A DNA stretch of 64,000 bases from Nitrososphaerota archaeon (GCA_009903775.1 WYEM01000081.1:1-64000), one strand, 5' to 3'. Shown: positions 42,880 to 52,790, numbered from the stretch's first letter. Translations and numbers: made by a program. Notes: a model not told the origin generated them from the letters alone.

Positions 42880-43508
42880 GAGTAGGAAATTTACGCCTTC
42901 CGCGGGGCCCGCGGGGGGCGGGGCGTTGCCAGCGATGTCGCCCTCTAGCCACGCGCGCCGCGAGCTCCGCCACGAGGTCCGGTACCTGCTCCGGCGCTAT
43001 CACGTCCTCGTGGCCGGGCCTCTCGACGCTGGACAGATAGATGCCGTACTCCTCGAAGTCGTCGCCTACCCTGTCGCCGAACGGCGATATTATCATGTAC
43101 TCGTCGAGCGATCTGAAGATCCTCAAGAGGAACCCGTCGACGAGGCCGACCTCGTCGCACGCCGGGGGGGGCCGCGCTGTATGCGATGGAGTTGACCGAC
43201 GCGATGGGCAGCGACCTCCCGAGCGCCCCCACGATGCCGCGTTCCACTTCGGCGAGCTCCGCCGCGAGGCCCCTTGGGGAGCCCCCTGGCGGGTTGATCG
43301 CGACGATCTCGACGCCCAACCTCCCCAGGGAGCGCCCCAGCCCGCCGAACGTCCTCCTCCAGGCCTCCTCCGGCGTCCTGGGCGGCGGAAAGTGCATCAC
43401 GCCCCTGGGCGAGTAGCTGAAGAGCTCCATGAGGAACCTCGGCGAGCATCTCGCCATGGACGTGTATCCCAGGCCCGGGACGGATATCACAGCGCCCCTC
43501 CTCATTCG
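42880..43508 (-). pseudogene. Conserved-looking hypothetical protein interrupted by a frameshift at a C8 tract
   Basis: MRRGAVISVPGLGYTSMARCSPRFLMELFSYSPRG...NSIAYSAAPP|...CDEVGLVDGFLLRIFRSLDEYMIISPFGDRVGDDFEEYGIYLSSVERPGHED; removing one C from the tract joins the frames. Confidence 0.65.
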
Positions 43509-43837
43509 CCGGTCACCAGCTCGTCCAGCATCGACTTCAGGGTCCTCCAGTCCGGGACGCCGGGCACCCTGTAGACCAGCTTCCCCTTCCTCCACGCGAG
43601 GAGCGTCGGGAGCCCGTAGATCTCCAGCCTCTCCTGGAACTCCGGGTACGCCTGCACGTTGAGCCTGGCGAACGCCACCTCGGGATACTTGGGCGCCAGA
43701 TCCCTGAGCATCGCCCCCAGTATATGGCACGGCGCACACCACGGGGCCCAGCAGTCGAGCACCACGTAGCTCCGGTTCCTGACGAGGTCGCTGAGGCCGT
43801 CCGGATCAACGCATGCGACCGCGCCCTGCGCCGACAT
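43502..43837 (-). CDS. Thioredoxin-like protein
   Basis: YVVLDCWAPWCAPCHILGAMLRDLAPKYPEVAFARLNVQAYPEFQERLEIYGLPTLLAWRKGK (WCAPC). Confidence 0.9.
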   Translation of the reverse strand: MSAQGAVACVDPDGLSDLVRNRSYVVLDCWAPWCAPCHILGAMLRDLAPKYPEVAFARLNVQAYPEFQERLEIYGLPTLLAWRKGKLVYRVPGVPDWRTLKSMLDELVTGE

Positions 43838-44038
43838 TGAAGCCCGGCCCGCGCGCCCGCCCGGTATAAAGCTTACCAAAAGTTCCATGCCCGGCTATGC
43901 GAATGATGATCGGGGCCGGGCGCCACCGCGGGATCTCACCGCTTCCGGCCCCCCACAATCCCTGTAAACATCTCATATCTATTCCGCGGAAAATGTATAA
44001 AATTATGATTAAAAATTCGAGAATTCTCATCGCAAAAT

Positions 44039-45391
44039 TCACTGGATGTCGTGCCCCGAGAGGCTCCTTCCGCCGGTCTCGAATCCCTCGAACCACCAGA
44101 CGCCGGCGAGCATCGTTGACAGCGCGAATATCGCGGCAACGGAGGCCGCCGCCACGTTGAATGGCGGCACGACGAGCGTGAGCACCCCCGTTATGGCGCC
44201 GGCGGTTATCCAGACGACCGCCCTGACAATCGATATCAGCCTGCCCCTCGTGTGGGTGGGGAACAGCTCGGGCTCCAGGACTGCCCTGGATGCCCACGTG
44301 AGCTCGACCGGCAGGAATTGCATCGCCATCATGGCCAGCAGGATCAGCCCGGCGGTGCTCCCCGTGACGGCGCGGTATGCCCACAGAACCATCCAGAGCG
44401 CCAGCTGCATCCCGAAGGAGAGGACGGCGAGCGTCTTCCTCCTCATCCTCTCCACGAAGAGAATCCCGAACACTATCCCCACTATGACCATCGCCAGCCC
44501 GCCGATTATCGGGACCACCTCGGCGACGCCCTGCGAGAAATAGGAGTACGCGACGCCGTAGGTTATGTAGACGAAACCCACGTCCTGGGATATCCCGAGC
44601 ACCACCAGCAACAGCAGCCTGAGCCAGAGGCCGCCCCTAGGCTCGACGGGCTCCGCCCCTCCATCTATCTCCCGCCAGGCCGACTCCACGTCCATCCCGG
44701 CCCTCCCGGAGATCGCGCTCCAGGGGAGCGACTCCCGGACCGCGAGCAGCGCCACTATGAGCGCGGCCAAGGGGGCCATGAAGAGCATCGTTACAGCCAC
44801 CGTGTTCATGAGGCCGGCGAGCCCCAGGAAGAACGGTATGAACGTTATCGCCACGCCGAGGTTCCCGAAGTTCTGCACTATCACCAGGAGGTTCCCGCGC
44901 CACCTGGCCGGCACCGCCTCCGCCAGCATCGCCAGGATGGGGCTCTCGAGCCCTATGGCCGCCATGCCCACGAGGACGAACGATGCAATCAGGAGCCCCA
45001 GCATCTGTGCCCAGAGGGAGTAGACCAGATAGAGCGCCACCCCCACGACTATGAGGGCGGCGGTCGCTATGAACGAGTTCCTCCTCCCCATGGAGTCGGC
45101 CATCCAGCCGGCGAGGAGCGCGCCGAATCCGCCCGCCACATAAGGCAGGCTGTACGCCAGGAACGCGAGGCTGGAGGGTAGAACCCCGCTGATGGCGCTG
45201 ACGGGGCCGTAGCTCTCGGCCACCCCGTAGACCAGCATCCCCAGGGAAAGCGCGGTTATTATAGCCCACGGTATGCGAGATGAGGATGCGTTGGACGAGC
45301 CAGCGGGCGGCGCTGCAGATCCGCCCATCGCTGAATCGCCCGATTCTAATTTACCGGTTTTCTGATGCGCATCTGCGCTATCGCTATGCAA
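44039..45391 (-). CDS. MFS transporter
   Basis: 450-aa ORF, 12-TM pattern; SLPYVAGGFGALLAGWMADSMGRRNSFIATA. Confidence 0.85.
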   Translation of the reverse strand: MHSDSADAHQKTGKLESGDSAMGGSAAPPAGSSNASSSRIPWAIITALSLGMLVYGVAESYGPVSAISGVLPSSLAFLAYSLPYVAGGFGALLAGWMADSMGRRNSFIATAALIVVGVALYLVYSLWAQMLGLLIASFVLVGMAAIGLESPILAMLAEAVPARWRGNLLVIVQNFGNLGVAITFIPFFLGLAGLMNTVAVTMLFMAPLAALIVALLAVRESLPWSAISGRAGMDVESAWREIDGGAEPVEPRGGLWLRLLLLVVLGISQDVGFVYITYGVAYSYFSQGVAEVVPIIGGLAMVIVGIVFGILFVERMRRKTLAVLSFGMQLALWMVLWAYRAVTGSTAGLILLAMMAMQFLPVELTWASRAVLEPELFPTHTRGRLISIVRAVVWITAGAITGVLTLVVPPFNVAAASVAAIFALSTMLAGVWWFEGFETGGRSLSGHDIQ

Positions 45392-45913
45392 CTCTTGTCC
45401 AAACCCCGCTGACTGTCCATATAAATATTGCCGGTATTATTGCGTAATAATTTATACATATCATATATCCGATGCCTGAACCCCTCCCAGCCCTGAAGGA
45501 TGGGGGTCGCCGTTCACTTTATCACGGGACTTTCTGCGACAGGGGCAGGGCCCATATGCCCTCACCACCCTGAAGAGGAGGCTAGGATAACATCCCCGCA
45601 TTGTATGGCCGAATCCGTTCCTCCACATATTACGATGGCTGAGGTTCCAGGAAGGGTGGGGGCGCGTGCCGCCGGAGACGATGGCTGTCCCGGGATGATC
45701 GCCCTATTTGACCCGCGCACGAAGCCCCCCTCATTTAATAAGGCATAGATCCCGGAGAGATATGGGGATGAGGAGAGGTGGTTTGCCGAGGCGACGATGA
45801 GGTCTCTTTCCGACTCCGACCCTTATTGCTATCGCTGGGCGGCACCGGGGCTATGTTTACCGCCAATCCCTCCCGCCCGAAGGGAAAGGGGATTGCCGCC
45901 GCGCCTCCGCCAT

Positions 45914-46140
45914 GAGGCCCCCCGTTCGAGTTCCTCCCCATACCCGAGGAACCTGTCGTAGGGTATGCCAGATTAGTTGAAGGCATTCGTGAAATCGTGT
46001 CTAAGGCTAGCACGATGCCCGTCGCGCCGGCATGCCGGGCTCGAGCGGCGCCGTGAGGTATAGCGCGAACGGCTCGGCCGAATACGTTACTCCGGTATAC
46101 CCAACTGCAAGCGTCAAGCACGCGGCAACCCGCAGCGGGA
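45914..46140 (-). pseudogene. Decayed, internally deleted copy of the membrane-protein/wHTH cassette at 31-32 kb
   Basis: Minus-strand fragments LRVAACLTLAVGYTGVTYSA (cf. LILAVGYTEVVYSA) and F-N-stop-SGIPYDRFLGYGEELERG (cf. SGVPYDRFLRFLGELESRG), same order. Confidence 0.6.
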
Positions 46141-46289
46141 GGCAGGGATGCGTCGCAGTCGCGGTCAGCGGCCCAGCCGCACCCGTGACGGATGAAGGCG
46201 TGGTCGGAGAGCCTCATCCCCCCCTCGCGGGAGAGGTCTTCCGCCCCCAACCCCCTTCATCTGTTAAATATTGGTATGCACTATGCGCG

Positions 46290-47486
46290 GCGTTGGGCAG
46301 ATCGAGGATCCTCGTGGCCGCGGCATCGATAGCTTTCATGGCGTATGGGGTCAGATACGCGTATGGGATCCTGATGCCGGAGATGATGGCCGCCCTCGGG
46401 ATCAATGACGAGCAGGCCGGACTCGTGTACTCGAGCTTCCTCGGCGCCTACATAGCTGCGTCCATAGCGGTCGGGTTCCTCATAGACGTCCGCGATCTGA
46501 GGCGCGTGGTCCTGTACTTCCTGCCGCTCTTCGCGCTTGGGACGGGCGCCATGGGGTTCGCCTCGTCGCTCTGGGAGGCGGCGCTGGCGTTCGGCGTCGC
46601 AGGCGTCGGCGCGTCCATCGGGTGGACGCCCCTCGTCATATGGGTCCAGAGGGCGTACTCTGAGAGGAGGGGGACGTTCCTGGGGATCCTCCAGATAGGC
46701 TGTAACCTCGGGTTCGGGACGCTGGGGCTCATCCTGCCCCGGGCGCTGCCGCTGATAGGCTGGAGGGGCGTCTGGGAGGCCCTGGGGCTGCTGTCCGCCA
46801 TCTGGCTGATACCGGCGACCGCGATGGCCCGGGGCTCGAGCGCCCCTGAGAGGTCGGACTTGTCTCTGTCCCGCTACCTGAGGGAGTTCGGATCCGGGCT
46901 CGGCGATCGCGCTTTCTGGATAGGTGGACTGTCATATCTCCTAGCATCATATGCGATCATGACGCCCCTCTCATTCTCCGCCGACTATGCGAAATTCCTG
47001 GGATCCGGGCCGGCGGGCGGGGGCGCGCTGTTCAGCATTATAGGGCTGGTGGGGATAGCCGGCGCGCTGGGCATACCCGCGCTCTCGGACAGGCTGGGGA
47101 GGGCGACGGGGATCGTGATCAACAACTCCCTGATGGTGGTCGGGCTGGTGGGATCAGCGCTGGCGAGGTCATACATGTCGCTCGCGGCGTGGACGGCCGT
47201 TGTGGGGGTGAGCTACGGCGGGGTCTGGGTGCTCTACGCGGCGCTCGTTAGGGACATCTACCGGGGGGATAGGGCAGGGGGAATAATGGGCGCGTGGACC
47301 ATGCTGGGGGGGATAGGGCTCCTCGTTGCCCCGCCGCTGGGAGGGTGGTTGGCGGATGCTCTCGGGAACTATTCCGCGACTTATCTGGTGGCCGCGGCGG
47401 CGGGGGCGCTCTCCATCCTGATGATGCTCGGGATAGGCGCCGGGCCAAGTATCACTTGTAGGCGCCGGACGGCGGCTGCCTCCTGA
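46290..47486 (+). CDS. MFS transporter (start approximate)
   Basis: ILMPEMMAALGINDEQAGLVYSSFLGAYIAASIAVGFLIDVRDLRRV...; AT-rich promoter-like ttaaatattgg at 46265. Confidence 0.85.
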   Translation, partial: ALGRSRILVAAASIAFMAYGVRYAYGILMPEMMAALGINDEQAGLVYSSFLGAYIAASIAVGFLIDVRDLRRVVLYFLPLFALGTGAMGFASSLWEAALAFGVAGVGASIGWTPLVIWVQRAYSERRGTFLGILQIGCNLGFGTLGLILPRALPLIGWRGVWEALGLLSAIWLIPATAMARGSSAPERSDLSLSRYLREFGSGLGDRAFWIGGLSYLLASYAIMTPLSFSADYAKFLGSGPAGGGALFSIIGLVGIAGALGIPALSDRLGRATGIVINNSLMVVGLVGSALARSYMSLAAWTAVVGVSYGGVWVLYAALVRDIYRGDRAGGIMGAWTMLGGIGLLVAPPLGGWLADALGNYSATYLVAAAAGALSILMMLGIGAGPSITCRRRTAAAS

Positions 47487-47694
47487 TCATCTCCTGTGGT
47501 ATCTTGCTCAGGCTGACTATCGCCCCGAGGGACACCATGAAGATGGGGAGGCCGGAGTTGGGGTCATTCCCCGCGTACATGACGGCGGAGGGCTCCACCT
47601 TCACCCTGATCACAGCGCCGTTCGCCAGCTTGAGCTCCATCCAGCCGCACTCCCTGAGTATCTCGAAGTCCAGCAGCTCGCCGGGGGAGGCCAT
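47452..47694 (-). CDS. Small conserved-looking hypothetical protein
   Basis: MASPGELLDFEILRECGWMELKLANGAVIRVKVEPSAVMYAGNDPNSGLPIFMVSLGAIVSLSKIPQEMIRRQPPSGAYK. Confidence 0.55.
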   Translation of the reverse strand: MASPGELLDFEILRECGWMELKLANGAVIRVKVEPSAVMYAGNDPNSGLPIFMVSLGAIVSLSKIPQEMIRRQPPSGAYK

Positions 47695-47744
47695 CGCGGC
47701 TCGTGCGGGCCTCGCATTAATAAGCGTGATCTTAATAAAAACGA

Positions 47745-48245
47745 CAAACCTCGCCCCTTCTAGGGGCGGGATGAAAGCTTTTAAACTCAAACCTCCATTT
47801 TTCACTCCGGATGCTCTCCTCCGGTCAACTTCTCGGGGATGAGGGGCGGGAGCCGATCCCTCCCGCGATACCGGGGAAGGGCATCCGCGAGGTCAAGTAC
47901 ACGGATAGGAGGGCGAACGTGGTCCGCCTCCTGCTGAGCGGCGCGCAGGGGAGGAAGCTCAGGAGGCTGGCGAGCACCTCAGCTAAGCTCTTCAACATGG
48001 GACGAAGGTGGCGAGGGGCCCGAGGGGAGTGATCACCTGCCCGCTCGGGCACAAGTTGCACAGCGATCTTAATGGGGCCCTGAACATACTGAGGCTCGGC
48101 GTTGGCGCGATCCCGGCAACGCTCAGGAGGCCGCTCTCCTTCCTCGTGGATCACGGCGGAGTAGCGCCCGCCAAGGGGGCGTAACCGACGAGACCCCGCC
48201 CCGGGATCCCCGAGGAACCTCGCCCTTCAGGGCGGGGAGGGGGTC
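47745..48245 (+). mobile_element. IS200/IS605-family remnant with internally deleted tnpB and hairpin ends
   Basis: Left hairpin cgccccttctaggggcg (about 47752), TnpB N-terminus, TnpB C-terminus, right-end aacctcgcccttcagggcggggaggggg. Confidence 0.75.
47811..48184 (+). pseudogene. tnpB: TnpB: N-terminal about 60 aa joined out of frame to C-terminal zinc-finger/RuvC III end
   Basis: ...KYTDRRANVVRLLLSGAQGRKLRRLASTSAKLFNM then ARGPRGVITCPLGHKLHSDLNGALNILRLGVGAIPATLRRPLSFLVDHGGVAPAKGA*. Confidence 0.8.
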
Positions 48246-48551
48246 AGCGGGAGCCGCCGAGGTCCGTCAAAGGAGCCCAATGGGCGGACCATCCCCTCGG
48301 CCCTCATTCACATGCGATACCCTCCCACTTCAACCCGATGAGGGAGCAGAGGGGACGATCCGAGTCCTCGGCAAATTCGAGTTGAATAAGACGCCTACCG
48401 AGAGTCAAGGTTCGCATGGTCGGATTTGGGCTCCACGAGGGGGTAGGGCGCTGCCGCCGAAGGCTATCGCTGCCATGGTGCGATCCCCTTATCTGAGCGA
48501 CGCCCGACGAGCGGGAGCTATCGATTTAAGCCGGGGCGTCCCCAGAGGCTT

Positions 48552-49535
48552 GTGAGGCTGATCTTCGCCGGCGACATAACGTACAGCGAGGACCCGGCGG
48601 GGAGGGTGGATCCCCACGTCGTCGAGGTCCTCAGGGAGGGGTACGCGATAGCCAACCTCGAGGGGCCGATAACGAACTATGGGCCCAGCGCGAGGAAGTC
48701 CGTCGTGATCTCGCAGCCGCCCGAGTTCGCGCGCTCGCTGGCGGGCATCGGCATAAGGGCGGTGTCCCTGGCGAACAACCACGTGATGGATCACCTGGAG
48801 AGGGGGCTCGAGGACACGATCAAGGCGCTGGACTCCGTGGGAATCGCGCACTTCGGGGCGGGCGCGGATCTGGCCGAGGCCGCCGCCCCCCTGAGGCTCG
48901 AGGGGGTCTCGATCTTCGGGCTGGCGACCACGCTCCCTCCCGGGTCGGAGGCCGGCCCGGGGCATCCCGGGGTCTCGCCGGTCCGCGTCAGGTGCAGCTA
49001 CGTCCTGGACCCGGATGAGGCGAGGGAGCAGCCTGGCATCCACCCGAGGGCCGAGTGCAGCCCGGACCGGCGCGACGTGGAGAGGGTGGTGCGCGCCGTG
49101 AGGAGGGAGAGGAGCAGGGGGAGAAGGGTTATCCTCATGATCCACTGGGGGCTGGCCTCCCAGAGGTCGCCGCTGCCCTATCAGAGGGAGCTCGCCAGGA
49201 GGCTGGCCGCGGCCGGCGCCGACCTCATAGTGGGGACGCACCCCCATGGAGTTGTGGGATGGGAGATGGTGGAGGGCGCGAGGGTCTTCTACGGGATAGG
49301 CGCCCTGATCCTTAAGCCATCCTTCGAGTACCCGCTCCCGAGGACCATGCAGTCGCTGATGCTGCGCGTGGACGTGAGCGAGGGGGGGCTCAGCGCCGAG
49401 CCCGTGCCCCTGGTACTCGAGGAGGGTTACCCGAGGGTGCGGATAGATGGGGAAGAAGCCCCCGGCGATAGCCCCGGGACTAGCGCCGGGGCGCCAGGTC
49501 ACACCCGCAGTTGGGGTGGTGCTTCCCCCTCCTGA
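48552..49535 (+). CDS. CapA-family metallophosphatase-like protein
   Basis: LIFAGDITYSEDP...NLEGPITN...SLANNHVMDHLERGLEDTIKALDSVGIAHFGAG...MIHWG...VGTHPHGVVGWEM. Confidence 0.8.
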   Translation: MRLIFAGDITYSEDPAGRVDPHVVEVLREGYAIANLEGPITNYGPSARKSVVISQPPEFARSLAGIGIRAVSLANNHVMDHLERGLEDTIKALDSVGIAHFGAGADLAEAAAPLRLEGVSIFGLATTLPPGSEAGPGHPGVSPVRVRCSYVLDPDEAREQPGIHPRAECSPDRRDVERVVRAVRRERSRGRRVILMIHWGLASQRSPLPYQRELARRLAAAGADLIVGTHPHGVVGWEMVEGARVFYGIGALILKPSFEYPLPRTMQSLMLRVDVSEGGLSAEPVPLVLEEGYPRVRIDGEEAPGDSPGTSAGAPGHTRSWGGASPS

Positions 49536-51120
49536 GCTCGCCCCTGTAGAGCCCGTCCTCAAGCCTCCTCCCGCTCCTCCTCTCCCACTCATCTATTGAC
49601 ATTCCGTACTTGCGCATTATCAGGTCCCTGTAGTAGTAGGACTGCACGTTGTAGGAGCAGAACGGTATTATCCTTCCGTCCGGGTTCAGGTAGTGTATGT
49701 CGCACCTCTGGACGCGCTCCACGTCGTGGTTGTACAGGTCCTGGAAGTGCATTATGCCGAGGAACAGCGTCCTCATGTGGAACTCCCCTATGCTCGAGTA
49801 GTCGTGCCTGAGCAGGGCCTTGGCCAGCATCCTCGCCACGTCGACGCCCGGCGGCTCCTTCTCCTTGATCACGTAGGACCTCAGCCGCCGCAGTATGCGG
49901 AGGGCGGCCAGGTACTTGTTCCCGCCCGACTGCAGCTCCTCCGCCAGATCCTGGAGGTCGTTGAGGAGGTCCCTGATCCTGATGAAGGATGTTATGGGAA
50001 CGAGCCTATTGTTCGCCTTGTCCACGAAGACGTAGGTGCCCGCGCCGCAGTGCGGGTGTATCGAGAGCTCGTACTTGGGCGCGTTCGTGAGGGCCTCCAC
50101 CACGTGGGTCACGGGGACGCTCGAGGGCACCGGGAACCACGCGTCGGAGGGCACCTCGCCGCCCGTCTGCTCCTCCACGGCGTGGATCACGTCGGGGATC
50201 GTGATGCGATACTTCTCGCGCTGCTCCCTGGGCATGAGCCCCGTGAGGGACACCGGCTGGAAGTTGACTGCCCTGACGATGTCGCTGTTCCTCTGCGCGT
50301 ACCTGACGATCGCGCCCAGCTCGTGGTCGTTCACGCCCCTTATCACTGTGGGGACCAGGACGACCCCCATGCCAGCGGCCCTGCACGCATCCAGCACGTA
50401 GGGGGCCTCCCAGTGGTTCTTCGGGTTGGTCCTGGGCGTGACGCCGTCGAAGCTCAGGTATAGGTTGGATACCCCGGCATCCCTGTAGACCTTGCATAGC
50501 TCCGGGTGCGTCGCGATCCTTATCCCGTTGGTGTTCAGCTGCAGGTGGTCTATCCCCTCGGCCTTTATCGCCCTTATGATCTCGGGCAGGTCGTCCCTGA
50601 GGGTCGGCTCCCCCCCGGTTATCTGTACGCTGTTGCCGGGGACCGGCCTCTCCGCCTTGAGGGCCCTGACCATGAATTTTATCTGCTCCAGGGTCGGCTC
50701 GTACACGAACCCGCCCTTGTCCCTCCTGGCGTAGAAGAAGCAGTACCAGCAGGTCAGGTCGCACCTGTTGGTCACCACTATGTTCGCCAGCGCCGTGTGG
50801 TTTATGTGGTACGGGCAGAGGCCGCAGTTCTGAGTGCACACGTTATCCCCCTGGAGCTGGAACGTGGGGGCTCCCGTGCCCTTGCCGTCGTGCCAGTACC
50901 TGAGGAAGCGCTTGTACATCTCGTAGTCGCTCCAGTAGATCTCCTCGGTCTCCCCGTGCTCGGGGCACCTCTTCCTTATGTATACCTTGTTGTCCCTCGC
51001 GACTATCACGGCCGGAAGGAGCCTGCTGCACTGGGGGCACACGCTCATCGTGGAGCGCACGTACTCCTCGCCGGGCTTCACGAGATCCTCGACCGACCTC
51101 TTAAGTACCGGGAGCGTCAA
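49480..51120 (-). CDS. tes: Radical SAM protein, tetraether lipid synthase (Tes)-like
   Basis: N-terminal CPQCSRLLPAVIV..., radical SAM VVTNRCDLTCWYCFFYARR, C-terminal Cys-rich region; resembles the MJ0619/Tes family. Confidence 0.75.
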   Translation of the reverse strand: MTLPVLKRSVEDLVKPGEEYVRSTMSVCPQCSRLLPAVIVARDNKVYIRKRCPEHGETEEIYWSDYEMYKRFLRYWHDGKGTGAPTFQLQGDNVCTQNCGLCPYHINHTALANIVVTNRCDLTCWYCFFYARRDKGGFVYEPTLEQIKFMVRALKAERPVPGNSVQITGGEPTLRDDLPEIIRAIKAEGIDHLQLNTNGIRIATHPELCKVYRDAGVSNLYLSFDGVTPRTNPKNHWEAPYVLDACRAAGMGVVLVPTVIRGVNDHELGAIVRYAQRNSDIVRAVNFQPVSLTGLMPREQREKYRITIPDVIHAVEEQTGGEVPSDAWFPVPSSVPVTHVVEALTNAPKYELSIHPHCGAGTYVFVDKANNRLVPITSFIRIRDLLNDLQDLAEELQSGGNKYLAALRILRRLRSYVIKEKEPPGVDVARMLAKALLRHDYSSIGEFHMRTLFLGIMHFQDLYNHDVERVQRCDIHYLNPDGRIIPFCSYNVQSYYYRDLIMRKYGMSIDEWERRSGRRLEDGLYRGELRRGKHHPNCGCDLAPRR

Positions 51121-51241
51121 ATGCCCTGGGAAACCCCGGGGACGGATGTATTTATTCGTTGCAGACCATGCTCATGGTCACAAGTGGCATGCGACATCAT
51201 CCCGCCCGAGGGCGGGGTTCCCGGATCGGGGTTGCGCGGCC

Positions 51242-52207
51242 TCAGGGGACCGCCGCGCGCCGCCGCGGGGAACCTCGGGGCCACTGGAGCCCCAGGACCC
51301 TGATGAGGAGCGCCATCCTCACATACATCCCGTTCTGGGCCTGCTGGAAGTACCTAGACTGGGGGTGCGAGTCCAGGCTCACGGGTATCTCCGAGACGCG
51401 GGGCAGCGGGTGCATCACTATGGGCTTGCCCGGCAGCCTCGCCAGGAGCTCGGGCGTCAGGACGTAGTAGGACTTCAGCTCCTCGTACTCGGACTGATCC
51501 CGGAAGCGCTCCTTCTGGACCCTGGTCATGTAGATCGCGTGGAGGGGCTCCCTCACGTCCTCCAGCCTCTCAACCTCCTCGTACCTGAGCTTCCCCGAGA
51601 CCCTGTCGAGGACCTCCGGCCTCATGCGGAGCTGCGGGGGGCTCACGTAGTACACCTTGTTGTTCGGGAACTTGGAGAGCGCGTAGGACAGGCTGCTCGT
51701 CGTCCTGCCGTACTTGAGGTCGCCCACCATCGCCACGGTGAGCCCGTCGAGCCTCCGGTACTCCCTCCAGAGCGTGTAGAGGTCTGTGAGGGCCTGCGTC
51801 GGGTGCTCGTTCGGCCCGTCGCCCGCGTTTATCACGGGGGCCGAGGCTATCTCGGCGGCGATCGTGGCGCTCCCCGGCTGCCCGTGCCTGACCACTATGA
51901 CGTCCGGGCCGTAGCCGTCTATCATGCGCACGGTGTCCTCGAAGCTCTCGCCCTTGGCCCTGCTCGTGACCTCCTCCGGCCCCAGGTCCACCACGTCGCC
52001 CCCCAGCCTCTTCATGGCGAACGTGAAGCTGAGCCTCGTCCTGGTGCTGGGCTCGAAGAACGCTGTGCACATCAGGCGTCCGGCCGCCAGGCTGCGCGGT
52101 GGCTGCGAGGCCCTGATCTCCTCCGCCAGCTGCACGAGATCCATTATGTCCTCGGGCTCCAGCTGAAGCGCTGACAATATGTCGCGGCCCGAAATCATAT
52201 CGCCCAT
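51242..52207 (-). CDS. pyrB: Aspartate carbamoyltransferase catalytic subunit
   Basis: FFEPSTRTRLSFTFAMKRLGGDVVDL...NAGDGPNEHPTQALTDLYTL...VMHPLPRVSEIP. Confidence 0.95.
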   Translation of the reverse strand: MGDMISGRDILSALQLEPEDIMDLVQLAEEIRASQPPRSLAAGRLMCTAFFEPSTRTRLSFTFAMKRLGGDVVDLGPEEVTSRAKGESFEDTVRMIDGYGPDVIVVRHGQPGSATIAAEIASAPVINAGDGPNEHPTQALTDLYTLWREYRRLDGLTVAMVGDLKYGRTTSSLSYALSKFPNNKVYYVSPPQLRMRPEVLDRVSGKLRYEEVERLEDVREPLHAIYMTRVQKERFRDQSEYEELKSYYVLTPELLARLPGKPIVMHPLPRVSEIPVSLDSHPQSRYFQQAQNGMYVRMALLIRVLGLQWPRGSPRRRAAVP

Positions 52208-52261
52208 ACTGCGCGGGATCCCCCGATAAACCTTAATGCGCGGGGCTTCGCCGGTAGGAAC

Positions 52262-52790
52262 GTGATACTGGCTCCTAGGGTCCTGGAGCGGTACTCCGGC
52301 GTCGAGCCGTCCACCAAGCTCTCCGAGGTCGCCCTGAAGCCGGCGCGGGAGGGGGCGCTGATCCTTTCCTTCAGCCTGCTCGGCGGGCTCAGGGAGGCGT
52401 TCGGGCCTGAGGCCTGGGAGCTCGCTTACTCCATGAACGATATGATGCTCACCCTGCGCTACTCGATCGAGGTCCGCAGGAGGGGGCTCGCGGGCGGGAG
52501 GAGGGTGCTGGGCCCTCTGAGTCTGAGGAGGGAGGCGCGCCTCTACTGGAGCAGGGATCCGACCAGGAAGGAGCGCGTGTGGGCGCTGATCGTGGACGAG
52601 GAGGAGCGCACCTACCTGCCGTCGAGCCCCGAGGAGGCCAGGCAGCTCATGTTCGACTTCGAGCACGAGCTGCGGCCGCGGCTGCCCAAGGGCAGGAGCG
52701 AGGTCTGGGCAGAGGTGGAGATCTCCTGGGGGAGGCACGTCTACGCGGAGAGGGGGACCCGGAGGGGGAGGAGTCCACCTGTACCGGTCG
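52262..52790 (+). CDS. Hypothetical protein (3' end approximate; frame open to 53200)
   Basis: MILAPRVLERYSGVEPSTKLSEVALKPAREGALILSFSLLGGLREAFG...; first gene of a + strand cluster. Confidence 0.5.

Noticed and set aside
45480-45760. Small ORFs (e.g. 45500-45748) as new genes
   Set aside because: Low-information ORFs in a degraded intergenic region with IS605-like ends; no recognisable motif
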